Shown here: piece after piece, positions 1 to 6,653 of the stretch
Layout: each line of letters opens with the position of its first letter
Position numbering within the stretch: the stretch's first letter is position 1
Assembly: GCA_016234065.1 (NCBI GenBank)
Contig: JACQLJ010000010.1
Span: forward strand, 1 to 13,707
Source: Candidatus Pacearchaeota archaeon
GTDB taxonomy: Archaea > Nanobdellota > Nanobdellia > Pacearchaeales > GW2011-AR1
DNA: 13,707 bases
Direction: 5' to 3'
Notes under the pieces: generated by a model
Told to the model about the DNA's origin: nothing
What the model saw: only the letters and a program-made list of their open reading frames with translations
Databases searched by the model: none
Position numbers and translations under genes: made by a program

Positions 1-250
1 ATTCTGTTATAGTTTGCAAACTAATAGCACCACCTATACCTATATTCCTAGGTCTTGAAGAAATAACATCAGGATGTTGTATCGACAGATACAAATGAGA
101 ATCATTAAAGCCAGAAACGTATCCACCACATCTAATCTCACCATCATGTGGATGTGAAAAAACTAACTCAACTAAATCTCCCCTTTTTACATCTCTTGCT
201 ATTGGGTGCGTTCCGTCTTCGTATGCATTTGAACTAAAACCTTGTCTCAT
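1..250 (-). CDS. Partial hypothetical small protein, possible small beta-barrel
   Basis: This is an open frame of 83 codons that starts with ATG at 250 and runs off the left edge of the window, so the C-terminus is missing. I chose the ATG at 250 because an in-frame TAA lies four codons upstream of it and a TATA-like box (TTAAAAA on the minus strand, 273-280) sits about 26 bases upstream. The visible protein begins MRQGFSSNAYEDGTHPIA and continues with RGDLVELVF, GEIRCGGYVSGF and SHLYLSIQHP. Alternating hydrophobic strands separated by glycine turns suggest a small SH3-like or Sm-like beta-barrel, but I do not recognise the family. It lies 41 bases downstream of trpS on the same strand but appears to have its own promoter. 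No function is assigned. Confidence 0.7.
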   Translation of the reverse strand, partial: MRQGFSSNAYEDGTHPIARDVKRGDLVELVFSHPHDGEIRCGGYVSGFNDSHLYLSIQHPDVISSRPRNIGIGGAISLQTITE

Positions 251-272
251 AAAAAAATCTTAGTTTTATCGC

Positions 273-280
273 TTTTTAAG
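273..280 (-). promoter_or_regulatory. TATA-like box for the partial gene at 1-250
   Basis: The minus strand reads CTTAAAAA here, centred about 26 bases before the ATG at 250. It lies in the short gap after trpS. A second AT-rich candidate at 282-289 is about 35 bases away and fits less well. Confidence 0.4.
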
Positions 281-291
281 GATTTATATTC

Positions 292-1413
292 TCAACTTTT
301 TAATAAAAACTTTCCAACTTCTTTTTCAGCAAGTTTTCTTTTTCTCTGATGCTCTTTCAAGAAAGCATTTATCTTTTCAATAAGAATCTGTTTTAATTCG
401 CTCGTTAGCATTTTCCCTGAAGAGTAATCATCATAAATTTTTTTTAATTTTTCATCATCTGGCTCAAAAAACATTCTCAAATATTGATATGAAACATCCT
501 TTTCAGGAACGCCTCCGTGTTTTCTGTGCTCTTCAATAGTATCTCTTCCCCCTGAAAAAGCGTATTTCTTGATTTTCATTTCAACTTCTTTGGGGGAATC
601 CGTCATTGCAATAAATGAGCTTTCATTAGAGGAACTCATCTTTCCTCCTTTTAGTCCAGGCATAAAAATGTGATAAGTTGAACTTAACTGAATGAACTTG
701 CTGTCTTTATATCTGCCTCCAATATCCCTTGCGATTCTCAAATGAGGGTCTTGATCTATCCCAACAGGAACAACTACAGGTATTTTTCCTTCAAACTCAG
801 AAAGTTGAGGGTGAAACATATCTGCCGCCTGCAAAAGAGACGAAGCCATCTTTCCCGGAGAGATTTCGCCATAAACTGCACTAAACTCGTTAAAAGTTGC
901 ATATCTGGACAAAGACGTGGCTAACCTATAATAAGCATTTGACTTCTCTGCGTTATCACTCCTTCGGCTTTGAAAATAAAAATCACAATTCTTAGGACTT
1001 AAACCCAAAGCGATGTAGTTCAAAAGATATTGATCCACTGCAACTTTTTTCATTTCTTCAAAGTCCTTGTTTCTTGTATTGTATGCCTCCAAATCAGCAA
1101 CGGCAATATACAACTTTGCTCCAAGCTTCTGATAAAAAGCCATTTGCTGTGCAACAAGCATATGTCCTATATGAAATTTACCTGAAGGCATTAATCCAGT
1201 CATCATAACAAACTTCTTCTTGTTTTTTATTGCATCAAGTATCCTATCAAAATCTCTTTGAGCATAAACAATATGTCTTCTAAATAAAACATTCTTGTTG
1301 AAAACTTCAGGCAGATTTGGCATTGGCTTTACACCAAACTCCCTAACTAATTTCTCATAATCAACATCTCCCTTTACTTCCCATGGCGTAACCTTGAAAC
1401 TCTCTTTTTCCAT
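292..1413 (-). CDS. trpS: Tryptophanyl-tRNA synthetase, archaeal/eukaryotic type
   Basis: This class I aminoacyl-tRNA synthetase charges tRNA-Trp with tryptophan using ATP in the cytoplasm. The 373-residue protein has the archaeal/eukaryotic TrpRS N-terminus (VTPWEVKGDVDYEKLVREFG, residues 8-27), the class I HIGH signature exactly as HIGH at 81-84 after PSGKF, and the second nucleotide-binding signature KMSSS at 258-262. The C-terminal part has the TrpRS-typical stretch from the HRKHGG segment (296-301) through DVSYQYLRMFFE and the SGKMLTSELK segment (332-341) to a basic HQRKRK tail. These features separate it from the related TyrRS. The length is about that of archaeal homologues. The start is set by conserved N-terminal residues and by a TATA box about 27 bases upstream, so the message is probably leaderless. 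It is transcribed divergently from the membrane protein at 1506. Confidence 0.96.
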   Translation of the reverse strand: MEKESFKVTPWEVKGDVDYEKLVREFGVKPMPNLPEVFNKNVLFRRHIVYAQRDFDRILDAIKNKKKFVMMTGLMPSGKFHIGHMLVAQQMAFYQKLGAKLYIAVADLEAYNTRNKDFEEMKKVAVDQYLLNYIALGLSPKNCDFYFQSRRSDNAEKSNAYYRLATSLSRYATFNEFSAVYGEISPGKMASSLLQAADMFHPQLSEFEGKIPVVVPVGIDQDPHLRIARDIGGRYKDSKFIQLSSTYHIFMPGLKGGKMSSSNESSFIAMTDSPKEVEMKIKKYAFSGGRDTIEEHRKHGGVPEKDVSYQYLRMFFEPDDEKLKKIYDDYSSGKMLTSELKQILIEKINAFLKEHQRKRKLAEKEVGKFLLKS

Positions 1414-1434
1414 TACCTAACAACTTTAAGGGTG

Positions 1435-1446
1435 TTTTTAAATTTT
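1435..1446 (-). promoter_or_regulatory. TATA box of trpS
   Basis: The minus strand reads AAAATTTAAAAA, centred about 27 bases before the trpS ATG at 1413. This spacing is expected if transcription begins at or beside the start codon. It is one half of a divergent promoter region of 92 bases (1414-1505). Confidence 0.55.
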
Positions 1447-1474
1447 ACAGAAGAATATAGAAAAAAGCAAGAAA

Positions 1475-1483
1475 ATTTATAAA
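1475..1483 (+). promoter_or_regulatory. TATA box (with purine-rich BRE) of the receptor-like gene at 1506
   Basis: ATTTATAAA preceded by GAAA (a BRE-like purine run), centred 27 bases before the ATG at 1506. This is a close match to the archaeal promoter consensus and predicts a leaderless message. Confidence 0.7.
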
Positions 1484-1505
1484 CAAGTTCGGTGTAAAAT
1501 AAGAT

Positions 1506-3554
1506 ATGAAAAAAGAGGAGAAAAATAGAACTTATCTTAATACAACAAAATTTTGTTTGGCTTTAGTTCTTGCATTTTTACTGGTTTCAACCGCATCTGC
1601 TGAATTAATAGTAAATGAACAACCAAAAGAAATTTACAGCTTTGGTGACAAAATAACTCTTCCAGTAACAATAACCTCATCAAAAGGTGTTTACGATTAT
1701 CTTCAGTTAAATCTAATTTGCGACGCTAAAATAAAAGAATTGTCAAAAAGTGAAATTTCTGTGAATCCGAACGAGGTTGTGAAAATTGAGAAATCAATCT
1801 TGCTGATATCTAAATTCATAGGAAATTTAAGCGGCGCATGTCAGATAAAGGGCTATCTTGAGGACAATCCAGCGGATTACTTCCTTACAAATAGCTTCAC
1901 CATATCAAAATCAATCACTGTAAAAATTGACAATGCAACGCAGACAAATTACAATCCCGAAGAAAAAATAACAGTTCACGGAACAGCAACGAAACAAAAT
2001 GGGGAATCGGTAAATGGATTTGTTGAATTAAATGTTATAACAAACAATTCAAAACTTAATCAAACATTTCAAGATGTTGTTAACAGCGGGGAATATTCCA
2101 TAAGTTTTACAATACCAAAGGACATGAAAGCGGGAGATTACTTGCTCCGTGTAAATATATATGAAAAAGACCCACTGGGAGAAAAATCAAATGCTGGTTT
2201 CTCTGATTTAAATATCAGGATAGCGCAAATACCAACAAGCTTGGGAATTCTCTTGGATAATGCAAGTGTTGTTCCGGGAACCAGTTTAAGAGGAAAAATA
2301 ATTCTGTATGATCAAACAGGCGAAAAGATTTCTTCAACTGCAATAATGACTATAAAAAACAAGAACAACAAAATATTAGAGCAAAAAGAAATCAATATAG
2401 ACGAAATATTTGAATTTCCGATTGCTTACTATGAAGCGCCAAACGAATGGAGTGTGGTTGCCATTTCAAACAAACTTACAACAGAATCAAAATTTATGAT
2501 ATCTTCAAAAGAGGATGCAAAAGTTGAAATCATAAACAGAACAGCTATGATAACAAACACAGGAAATATTGACTATAATAAAACACTTCTTGTAAAAATA
2601 GGTGAGAACGCAACTGAAATAAATGTTTATCTTAAAGTCAATGAAACAAAAAAATACTTGCTGGGTGCGCCGGATGGCGAGTATAATGTTGAAATAAAAG
2701 AAGGAGACGACGGCGTAGTTATGGCAACAGGAAGCGTTTTGCTGACAGGAGATGTCGTTAGTGTAAAGGAACTCACAGGTCTAGGGGTAATTAAAAAATA
2801 TCCTTTGGCTTGGATTTTCATTATTGTAGTATTGGGATTTGCATCTTATATTTTGTTTAAAAAAAGCTACAAGAAAAATTTCATTGGCTATATCACAAAA
2901 AGAAGAGAAAAAACTCCAGAAAAAACACATCCAAAAAAATCCGAGGCGATTTTTGTTGAGCCGGATGTAAAGGCAGAGGTCTCATTGTCTTTAAAGGGAG
3001 AAAAACTAAAGGCGTCAATATTATGTTTAAATGTTAAAAACACTTCAAGAATCAGCAATAATGAAAGCATCCAGGATTTGTTCACGAAGATAAATGCTAT
3101 TGCAAAAGAGTTCAAAGCAGTTGTTTACGAAAATCAAAATTTCTTGTTTTTGATATTCCACCCCATAACCACTAAGACAATGAGAAATGAAATGCCGGCG
3201 CTAAAAGCATCTTTAGAATTTAGCAACATAATAAAAGAACACAACAAACTTTTCAAAGAAAAAATTGACTTCGGCATTTCAGTCGCTTCTGTTGAAATGA
3301 TAGCAAACATTCAAAACAGAAAAATGACTTTTACCAGTTTCGGAAACTCAATGACAAACGCCAAGAAAATATCTTCCTTAACAGGAAGTGAAATAGGCAT
3401 TGAACCAGAGGTAAAAGAAAAGCTAATTGAAGATATAAAAGTTGAGAAGAAGGTTGTAAACGGAGTAACATTTTACACGCTGAAAGAAATAAAAGACAGG
3501 GAAGCAAAAGGAAAATACATCGGCGAGTTATTGAGAAGATTGGAGAGAAGTTAA
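1506..3554 (+). CDS. Membrane receptor-like protein: extracellular beta domains, one helix, cytoplasmic degenerate class III cyclase-like domain
   Basis: The 682-residue protein has an N-terminal signal or anchor segment (about 15-32, ending STASA), an ectodomain of about 400 residues with several Ig-like beta segments and about nine N-glycosylation sequons (for example N107, N143, N252, N344, N368, N379), a membrane helix at 434-451, a basic linker, and a cytoplasmic domain at about 503-662. That domain follows the class III adenylyl/guanylyl cyclase pattern: the ILCLNVKNTS strand matches the LFxDIxGFT strand, YENQNFLFLIF matches the vKxxGDxxMAxF strand pair, IDFGISVASVEMIANI matches the rIGIxxGxvxxG region, and FTSFGNSMTNAKKIS matches yTxxGxxVNxAaRL. 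All four expected catalytic positions are changed: both metal Asp are Asn (509, 545), the transition-state Asn is Thr617 and the Arg is Lys621. It is therefore probably a sensor or scaffold rather than an active cyclase. The fold is assigned by eye and the ligand is unknown. Confidence 0.72.
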   Translation: MKKEEKNRTYLNTTKFCLALVLAFLLVSTASAELIVNEQPKEIYSFGDKITLPVTITSSKGVYDYLQLNLICDAKIKELSKSEISVNPNEVVKIEKSILLISKFIGNLSGACQIKGYLEDNPADYFLTNSFTISKSITVKIDNATQTNYNPEEKITVHGTATKQNGESVNGFVELNVITNNSKLNQTFQDVVNSGEYSISFTIPKDMKAGDYLLRVNIYEKDPLGEKSNAGFSDLNIRIAQIPTSLGILLDNASVVPGTSLRGKIILYDQTGEKISSTAIMTIKNKNNKILEQKEINIDEIFEFPIAYYEAPNEWSVVAISNKLTTESKFMISSKEDAKVEIINRTAMITNTGNIDYNKTLLVKIGENATEINVYLKVNETKKYLLGAPDGEYNVEIKEGDDGVVMATGSVLLTGDVVSVKELTGLGVIKKYPLAWIFIIVVLGFASYILFKKSYKKNFIGYITKRREKTPEKTHPKKSEAIFVEPDVKAEVSLSLKGEKLKASILCLNVKNTSRISNNESIQDLFTKINAIAKEFKAVVYENQNFLFLIFHPITTKTMRNEMPALKASLEFSNIIKEHNKLFKEKIDFGISVASVEMIANIQNRKMTFTSFGNSMTNAKKISSLTGSEIGIEPEVKEKLIEDIKVEKKVVNGVTFYTLKEIKDREAKGKYIGELLRRLERS

Positions 3555-3558
3555 TAAT

Positions 3559-4167
3559 TTATTCTTTCTGTTGACTCTTAATTATTTTTTCGTAACCAAA
3601 AAATCTCAGACCAAAACCTAAAATGACTAATAAAACTCCGATTGAAAAAGATATCCAAAATATTGTTATTGATTCTGAAAGAAAAATCAAAACAATTGAT
3701 GAAAAAACATTTGAAATGATAAACTTAGATAGCAAAACTAAAAGATTTATGTCAGCGTAGGGAAATGAAGCAAGAATAAAAGCAGTCCCAACCGAAACAA
3801 AGAAACGCTGCCTTGTTTCTATCACAAAAAACATTCCAAGAATTAAAACAATGGTTGCTAATACAGAAAGTAAAAGAAGTGTCCTGAAATAATCTCTTGA
3901 ATGCTTTGATACCAGGAATAAAGGAGAATAACCTTTCTCAAGGCAGTCAAAAAAACCACAATCGTATTCACCATAATAAACATCGCCGACAATTTCTGTT
4001 ACATTTACAGAGCTTTCTGGGATGCTGTCAATAATTGAAGGGATTTTCTCACTAATTTTTTCATAATCAAGAGATAAGTAAAGAGTTAAGAATAAGTTCA
4101 TAGAAATTATCATAATAAAGAGCAAGGTTACAATAAAAAAATTCAACCAATTCCTTAAAAAATCCAT
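3559..4167 (-). CDS. Multi-span membrane protein of unknown function
   Basis: The 202-residue protein starts at MDFLRNWLNFF. Hydrophobic segments lie at about 8-32, 95-116, 122-140, possibly 143-165, and 168-190, so it has four or five membrane helices. Between the first two is a soluble loop of about 60 residues with two cysteines (CGFFDC, 70-75) and one sequon (NVT), so the loop is probably outside the cell. The C-terminus is polar and basic. I do not recognise the family. A TTG at 4173 in frame would add two residues, but the ATG at 4167 is preferred because the TATA box at 4188-4196 is centred 25 bases before it, matching neighbouring genes. Its stop codon is 4 bases from the stop of the convergent receptor-like gene. 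Confidence 0.75.
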   Translation of the reverse strand: MDFLRNWLNFFIVTLLFIMIISMNLFLTLYLSLDYEKISEKIPSIIDSIPESSVNVTEIVGDVYYGEYDCGFFDCLEKGYSPLFLVSKHSRDYFRTLLLLSVLATIVLILGMFFVIETRQRFFVSVGTAFILASFPYADINLLVLLSKFIISNVFSSIVLIFLSESITIFWISFSIGVLLVILGFGLRFFGYEKIIKSQQKE

Positions 4168-4187
4168 TATCAAAAATAGAAAATCTT

Positions 4188-4196
4188 ATTTATAAA
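4188..4196 (-). promoter_or_regulatory. TATA box of the membrane protein at 3559-4167
   Basis: TTTATAAAT on the minus strand, centred 25 bases before ATG 4167 and only 19 before the alternative TTG at 4173. The spacing decides the start in favour of the ATG. The box lies in the 40-base gap after htpX. Confidence 0.65.
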
Positions 4197-4207
4197 ATCT
4201 TTTAAGA

Positions 4208-5077
4208 TTACATTCTCTCAAGAATTTCTATTCTTTTTTCAATCGGTGGATGTGTGCCTAAAAAACCCTTTAATGGATTTGAGAAAAACAAAGGGGCGAT
4301 TGCTTTGCTTACTTTCTTCTCAGGATAATTCTCATGCTGAATCTTTTTTAAGGCGCCGATTAAACCCTTTGGATATCTTGTAAATTTTACAGCTGAAGCA
4401 TCTGCATTGTATTCCCTGCGTCTTGAAATTGCCAGTTGCACTAACTGAACTATAATCGGCGCGAGAATTGCCAGCATTATTCCTGCAACTATTAAAAATG
4501 GATGCTTGTTGTTGCCACCATTACTAAACCACAAACTTCTCAAAAACATCTCAGAAGCAATTGCAATCATTCCAACTAAAATTGTTGCAATTGTCATGTA
4601 TCTTATGTCAAAGTTTGCCACATGCCCAAGCTCATGCGCCAAAACTCCTCTTAATTCTTCTTTGTCAAGTTTTTCAAGGGCTCCTGTTGTAACACAAACA
4701 ACTGCATTTTTGGGATTTCTTCCTGAAGCAAAAGCATTTATCTGAGGAGAATGCATAACATACAATTCCGGCTTTGGTATTCCTGAAGCAATTGAAATTC
4801 CTTCAACTAAATCATGATATTGTTTATATTCATGCCTTGCTGCCTTTTTTGCGCCGACGCTGGCAATGGCAATCTTCGCAGAGTTATAATATCCAACCCA
4901 AATGTAGAGCAGTGAAATGGTTATTGAAAATATCATGATTATGAAAAAATAACTTGGGTCAAAAGCCATTGAAAAAACATAACCTAAAGCCACAAAAACA
5001 GCAAAAATAGATGCTATTAAGAAAAATGATTTCAAATTATTTCTTGCTATTTGATCACGAAAATCTATTCTTTTCAT
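4208..5077 (-). CDS. htpX: HtpX-like membrane zinc metalloprotease (M48 family)
   Basis: This is a membrane-embedded zinc endopeptidase of the M48 family, which in bacteria degrades misfolded membrane proteins. The 289-residue protein has two N-terminal membrane helices (about 16-35 and 43-62), the conserved PELYVMHSPQINAFASGR segment (103-120), the zinc-binding HEXXH motif as HELGH (148-152), two further membrane helices (about 162-176 and 196-216), and the third zinc ligand in EYNAD (Glu222). The C-terminal THPPIEKRI segment (275-283) is also typical. All catalytic residues are present and the length matches HtpX, so it should be active. It lies directly downstream of lemA on the same strand, a pairing seen in many genomes, but a TATA-like box suggests it can be transcribed separately. 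Confidence 0.95.
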   Translation of the reverse strand: MKRIDFRDQIARNNLKSFFLIASIFAVFVALGYVFSMAFDPSYFFIIMIFSITISLLYIWVGYYNSAKIAIASVGAKKAARHEYKQYHDLVEGISIASGIPKPELYVMHSPQINAFASGRNPKNAVVCVTTGALEKLDKEELRGVLAHELGHVANFDIRYMTIATILVGMIAIASEMFLRSLWFSNGGNNKHPFLIVAGIMLAILAPIIVQLVQLAISRRREYNADASAVKFTRYPKGLIGALKKIQHENYPEKKVSKAIAPLFFSNPLKGFLGTHPPIEKRIEILERM

Positions 5078-5101
5078 TTTGATTCATCAAATTGAATTGA
5101 A

Positions 5102-5110
5102 AAATTTATT
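5102..5110 (-). promoter_or_regulatory. TATA-like box of htpX
   Basis: AATAAATTT on the minus strand, centred about 29 bases before the htpX ATG at 5077, in the 62-base gap after lemA. The spacing is slightly longer than at the other genes, so this is a weaker call. Confidence 0.45.
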
Positions 5111-5139
5111 TTACTTTTCATTTTCTATTAAAAATAAGC

Positions 5140-5697
5140 TTACTCAAAACTAACCTTCACATTCTTTCTCTCTGCTTCGGTGATTTTCAAATGTTCTTTT
5201 GCTTGATAACCATACAACTGAGCAAATGTTTTTCCAGGCATTGTTCTGCATAAATCGTTGTAAGAAAGTATGCTGTCATTGTAGTATTGCCTTGCATATG
5301 CGATTCTGTCCTCTGTTGTAGCAAGTTCTCTTTGCAATTCAAGGAAATTCGTGCTTGCCTTTAGGTCAGGATATGCCTCAGCAAGGGCAAATAATTTTCC
5401 TAAGAAACCTTCTAACTTTTGGTCTGCTTTCACTTTTTCAGGCAAACCGCGAGCGCTGATTAATGCCTTTCTCGCGTCGGTAACTGATTTAATAATCGTC
5501 TTCTCATGCTTCATATACCCTTTCACTGATTCAAGCAAATTAGGAATCAAATCTGCACGCCTTTTCAGTTGAACATCAATTTGGCTCAGCGAATTTTCAA
5601 TTCTGTTTGATAAAGTTGCAAATCTGTTAAAGTAATAGACAAAAATCAAAACTACTAGTGCAACGATTCCAGCAATAATCCAAACTAATAATGCCAT
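5140..5697 (-). CDS. lemA: LemA family membrane-anchored helical protein
   Basis: The 185-residue protein has an N-terminal membrane helix at about 4-22 followed by a long alpha-helical domain with the LemA signatures: VQLKRRADLIPNL (42-54), VKGYMKHE (58-65), the AYPDLKAS segment with NFLELQREL (108-125), and a TEDRIAYARQYYND stretch (128-141). LemA proteins are membrane-anchored with the helical domain thought to lie outside the cytoplasm in bacteria; their biochemical role is not settled. The neighbouring htpX is a frequent partner, which suggests a shared role in membrane protein quality control. The start is supported by a TATA box at the usual distance. An AGGTGA sequence 12 bases before the ATG would lie upstream of the predicted transcription start. 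Confidence 0.94.
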   Translation of the reverse strand: MALLVWIIAGIVALVVLIFVYYFNRFATLSNRIENSLSQIDVQLKRRADLIPNLLESVKGYMKHEKTIIKSVTDARKALISARGLPEKVKADQKLEGFLGKLFALAEAYPDLKASTNFLELQRELATTEDRIAYARQYYNDSILSYNDLCRTMPGKTFAQLYGYQAKEHLKITEAERKNVKVSFE

Positions 5698-5717
5698 AAA
5701 AAGATTTAATCACCTGA

Positions 5718-5726
5718 ATTTATAAA
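5718..5726 (-). promoter_or_regulatory. TATA box of lemA
   Basis: TTTATAAAT on the minus strand, centred 25 bases before the lemA ATG at 5697. It lies directly after the stop codon (5728-5730) of the upstream 108-residue gene, so lemA has its own promoter despite the 30-base gap. Confidence 0.65.
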
Positions 5727-5727
5727 A

Positions 5728-6054
5728 CTAACTAGTAGAATTTTTAGCATAGATTTGCTTATCACCAAATTCAACTTCTCTTGGAGCATGAAATCTTAAG
5801 AAAACGGAGTTGTCATATTTGTATGCATCTGTAGGAAGTTCTAATGTGCTGTGAGGTAACATATCATACTCTTCTCCCTGAAATAGAACTATCTGTGAAG
5901 ACCTACCTTCTTCTCTTACTTCAAAATTTACTTTTTGCCCTTGACCTGAAGGAGTAATTTCACGGACAATAATCTCTACTTTACTCTCGCGATTCCCAAA
6001 AAACTCTGTAGCAGATATCCCTTCATTAACTCTAAACCTTAATGACAAAGGCAT
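5728..6054 (-). CDS. Small beta-rich protein with a CsrA-like C-terminal segment
   Basis: The protein has 108 residues, no membrane helix and no signal peptide, so it is probably cytoplasmic. It is rich in alternating hydrophobic strands and has few long helices. Residues 84-104 (VFLRFHAPREVEF followed by GDKQIYAK) resemble the end of bacterial carbon storage regulator CsrA, whose core reads VRIGVNAPKEVxVHREEIY: Val, Ala-Pro, Glu-Val and Ile-Tyr coincide at equal spacing. The RNA-contacting Arg of CsrA (HREEIY) is Asp99 here. The N-terminus (LSLRFRVNEG) also faintly recalls CsrA strand 1, so an internal duplication is possible. CsrA is essentially bacterial, so the likeness could be chance. 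The function is not assigned. It is divergent from the 144-residue gene at 6176. Confidence 0.65.
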   Translation of the reverse strand: MPLSLRFRVNEGISATEFFGNRESKVEIIVREITPSGQGQKVNFEVREEGRSSQIVLFQGEEYDMLPHSTLELPTDAYKYDNSVFLRFHAPREVEFGDKQIYAKNSTS

Positions 6055-6075
6055 AATATTAAATAAGAAATATAG

Positions 6076-6085
6076 CTTAAAAAAT
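6076..6085 (-). promoter_or_regulatory. TATA-like box of the 108-residue gene
   Basis: The minus strand reads TTTTTTAAGC, centred about 26 bases before the ATG at 6054. It lies within the 121-base divergent intergenic region 6055-6175. Confidence 0.45.
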
Positions 6086-6146
6086 TTATGTAAGTTTTAA
6101 AATATATTTTTGATTGCGGATTGATTTGACTTAAATTCCCATAATG

Positions 6147-6156
6147 TTTAAAAATA
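6147..6156 (+). promoter_or_regulatory. TATA-like box of the 144-residue gene
   Basis: TTTAAAAATA, centred about 25 bases before the ATG at 6176, predicts a leaderless message. Confidence 0.5.
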
Positions 6157-6175
6157 GAATTTTCTTTGAAAGTGT

Positions 6176-6610
6176 ATGGGAATTGCATTAACTGCTAAAA
6201 TAAGTGATTTTCTTGAAGCAGAAGAGAATATTACTAGAGAAATCACAGAGGCCTTTGCATCGGAAGTCCCTAATATTAAATCTAAAACACATTCAATGCT
6301 TCCAAAAGGATATTCTTATGATGGCTTGTTTAAAGTTTTACGCCAGGACAAAGGTCCTTTGTATATTCCTGGAAGAAATAAAAGATTGGTATTGAAATAT
6401 GGAGATTTTGGAGTTGAACTAAACACACCAAAAAGACATAGTAATGGATTTTCTCTTAGCTTATGGTTACTTCCAATAACTTGTGGGACATTAGGATTTC
6501 AAGAAACAGAAGCCCTTAATATTTTTATGAACGGCGAATTTGATAGAATTGAAGACACTCATGGTTTTAGAGTTTATGGCTTTTCTTATATACCTAGGCC
6601 TACAATTTAA
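6176..6610 (+). CDS. Hypothetical 144-residue soluble protein
   Basis: The frame begins MGIALTAKISDFLEAEENIT and has no signal peptide or membrane helix. The N-terminal part (about 7-30) is predicted helical and acidic. The rest is mixed, with strands such as KRLVLKYGDFGVELN (69-83), the GFSLSLWLLPIT segment (91-102) and FRVYGFSYIP (131-140). There are one cysteine and no obvious catalytic or metal-binding motif. I do not recognise the family. The start is supported by a TATA box about 25 bases upstream. It is divergent from the CsrA-like small gene and lies 43 bases before ppsA, which has its own promoter, so co-transcription is not required. Confidence 0.7.
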   Translation: MGIALTAKISDFLEAEENITREITEAFASEVPNIKSKTHSMLPKGYSYDGLFKVLRQDKGPLYIPGRNKRLVLKYGDFGVELNTPKRHSNGFSLSLWLLPITCGTLGFQETEALNIFMNGEFDRIEDTHGFRVYGFSYIPRPTI

Positions 6611-6621
6611 TTTTTATCAAA

Positions 6622-6632
6622 ACTTTTATTAA
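6622..6632 (+). promoter_or_regulatory. TATA-like box of ppsA
   Basis: ACTTTTATTAA, centred about 26 bases before the ppsA ATG at 6654, in the 43-base gap after the preceding gene. Confidence 0.5.
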
Positions 6633-6653
6633 CTTCTTGGAATTTTATTAGAT

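Noticed and set aside
292..1413. Tyrosyl-tRNA synthetase as an alternative for the synthetase gene
   Set aside because: The VTPWEV N-terminus and the HRKHGG to DVSYQYL segment are typical of archaeal/eukaryotic TrpRS.
4168..4173. TTG start codon for the membrane protein, adding two residues before MDFLRN
   Set aside because: The TATA box at 4188-4196 is centred 25 bases before the ATG at 4167 but only 19 before the TTG, and the spacing at other genes favours the ATG.
5710..5715. AGGTGA on the minus strand as the lemA ribosome-binding site
   Set aside because: It ends 12 bases from the ATG, too far for a good site, and would lie upstream of the transcription start predicted from the TATA box.
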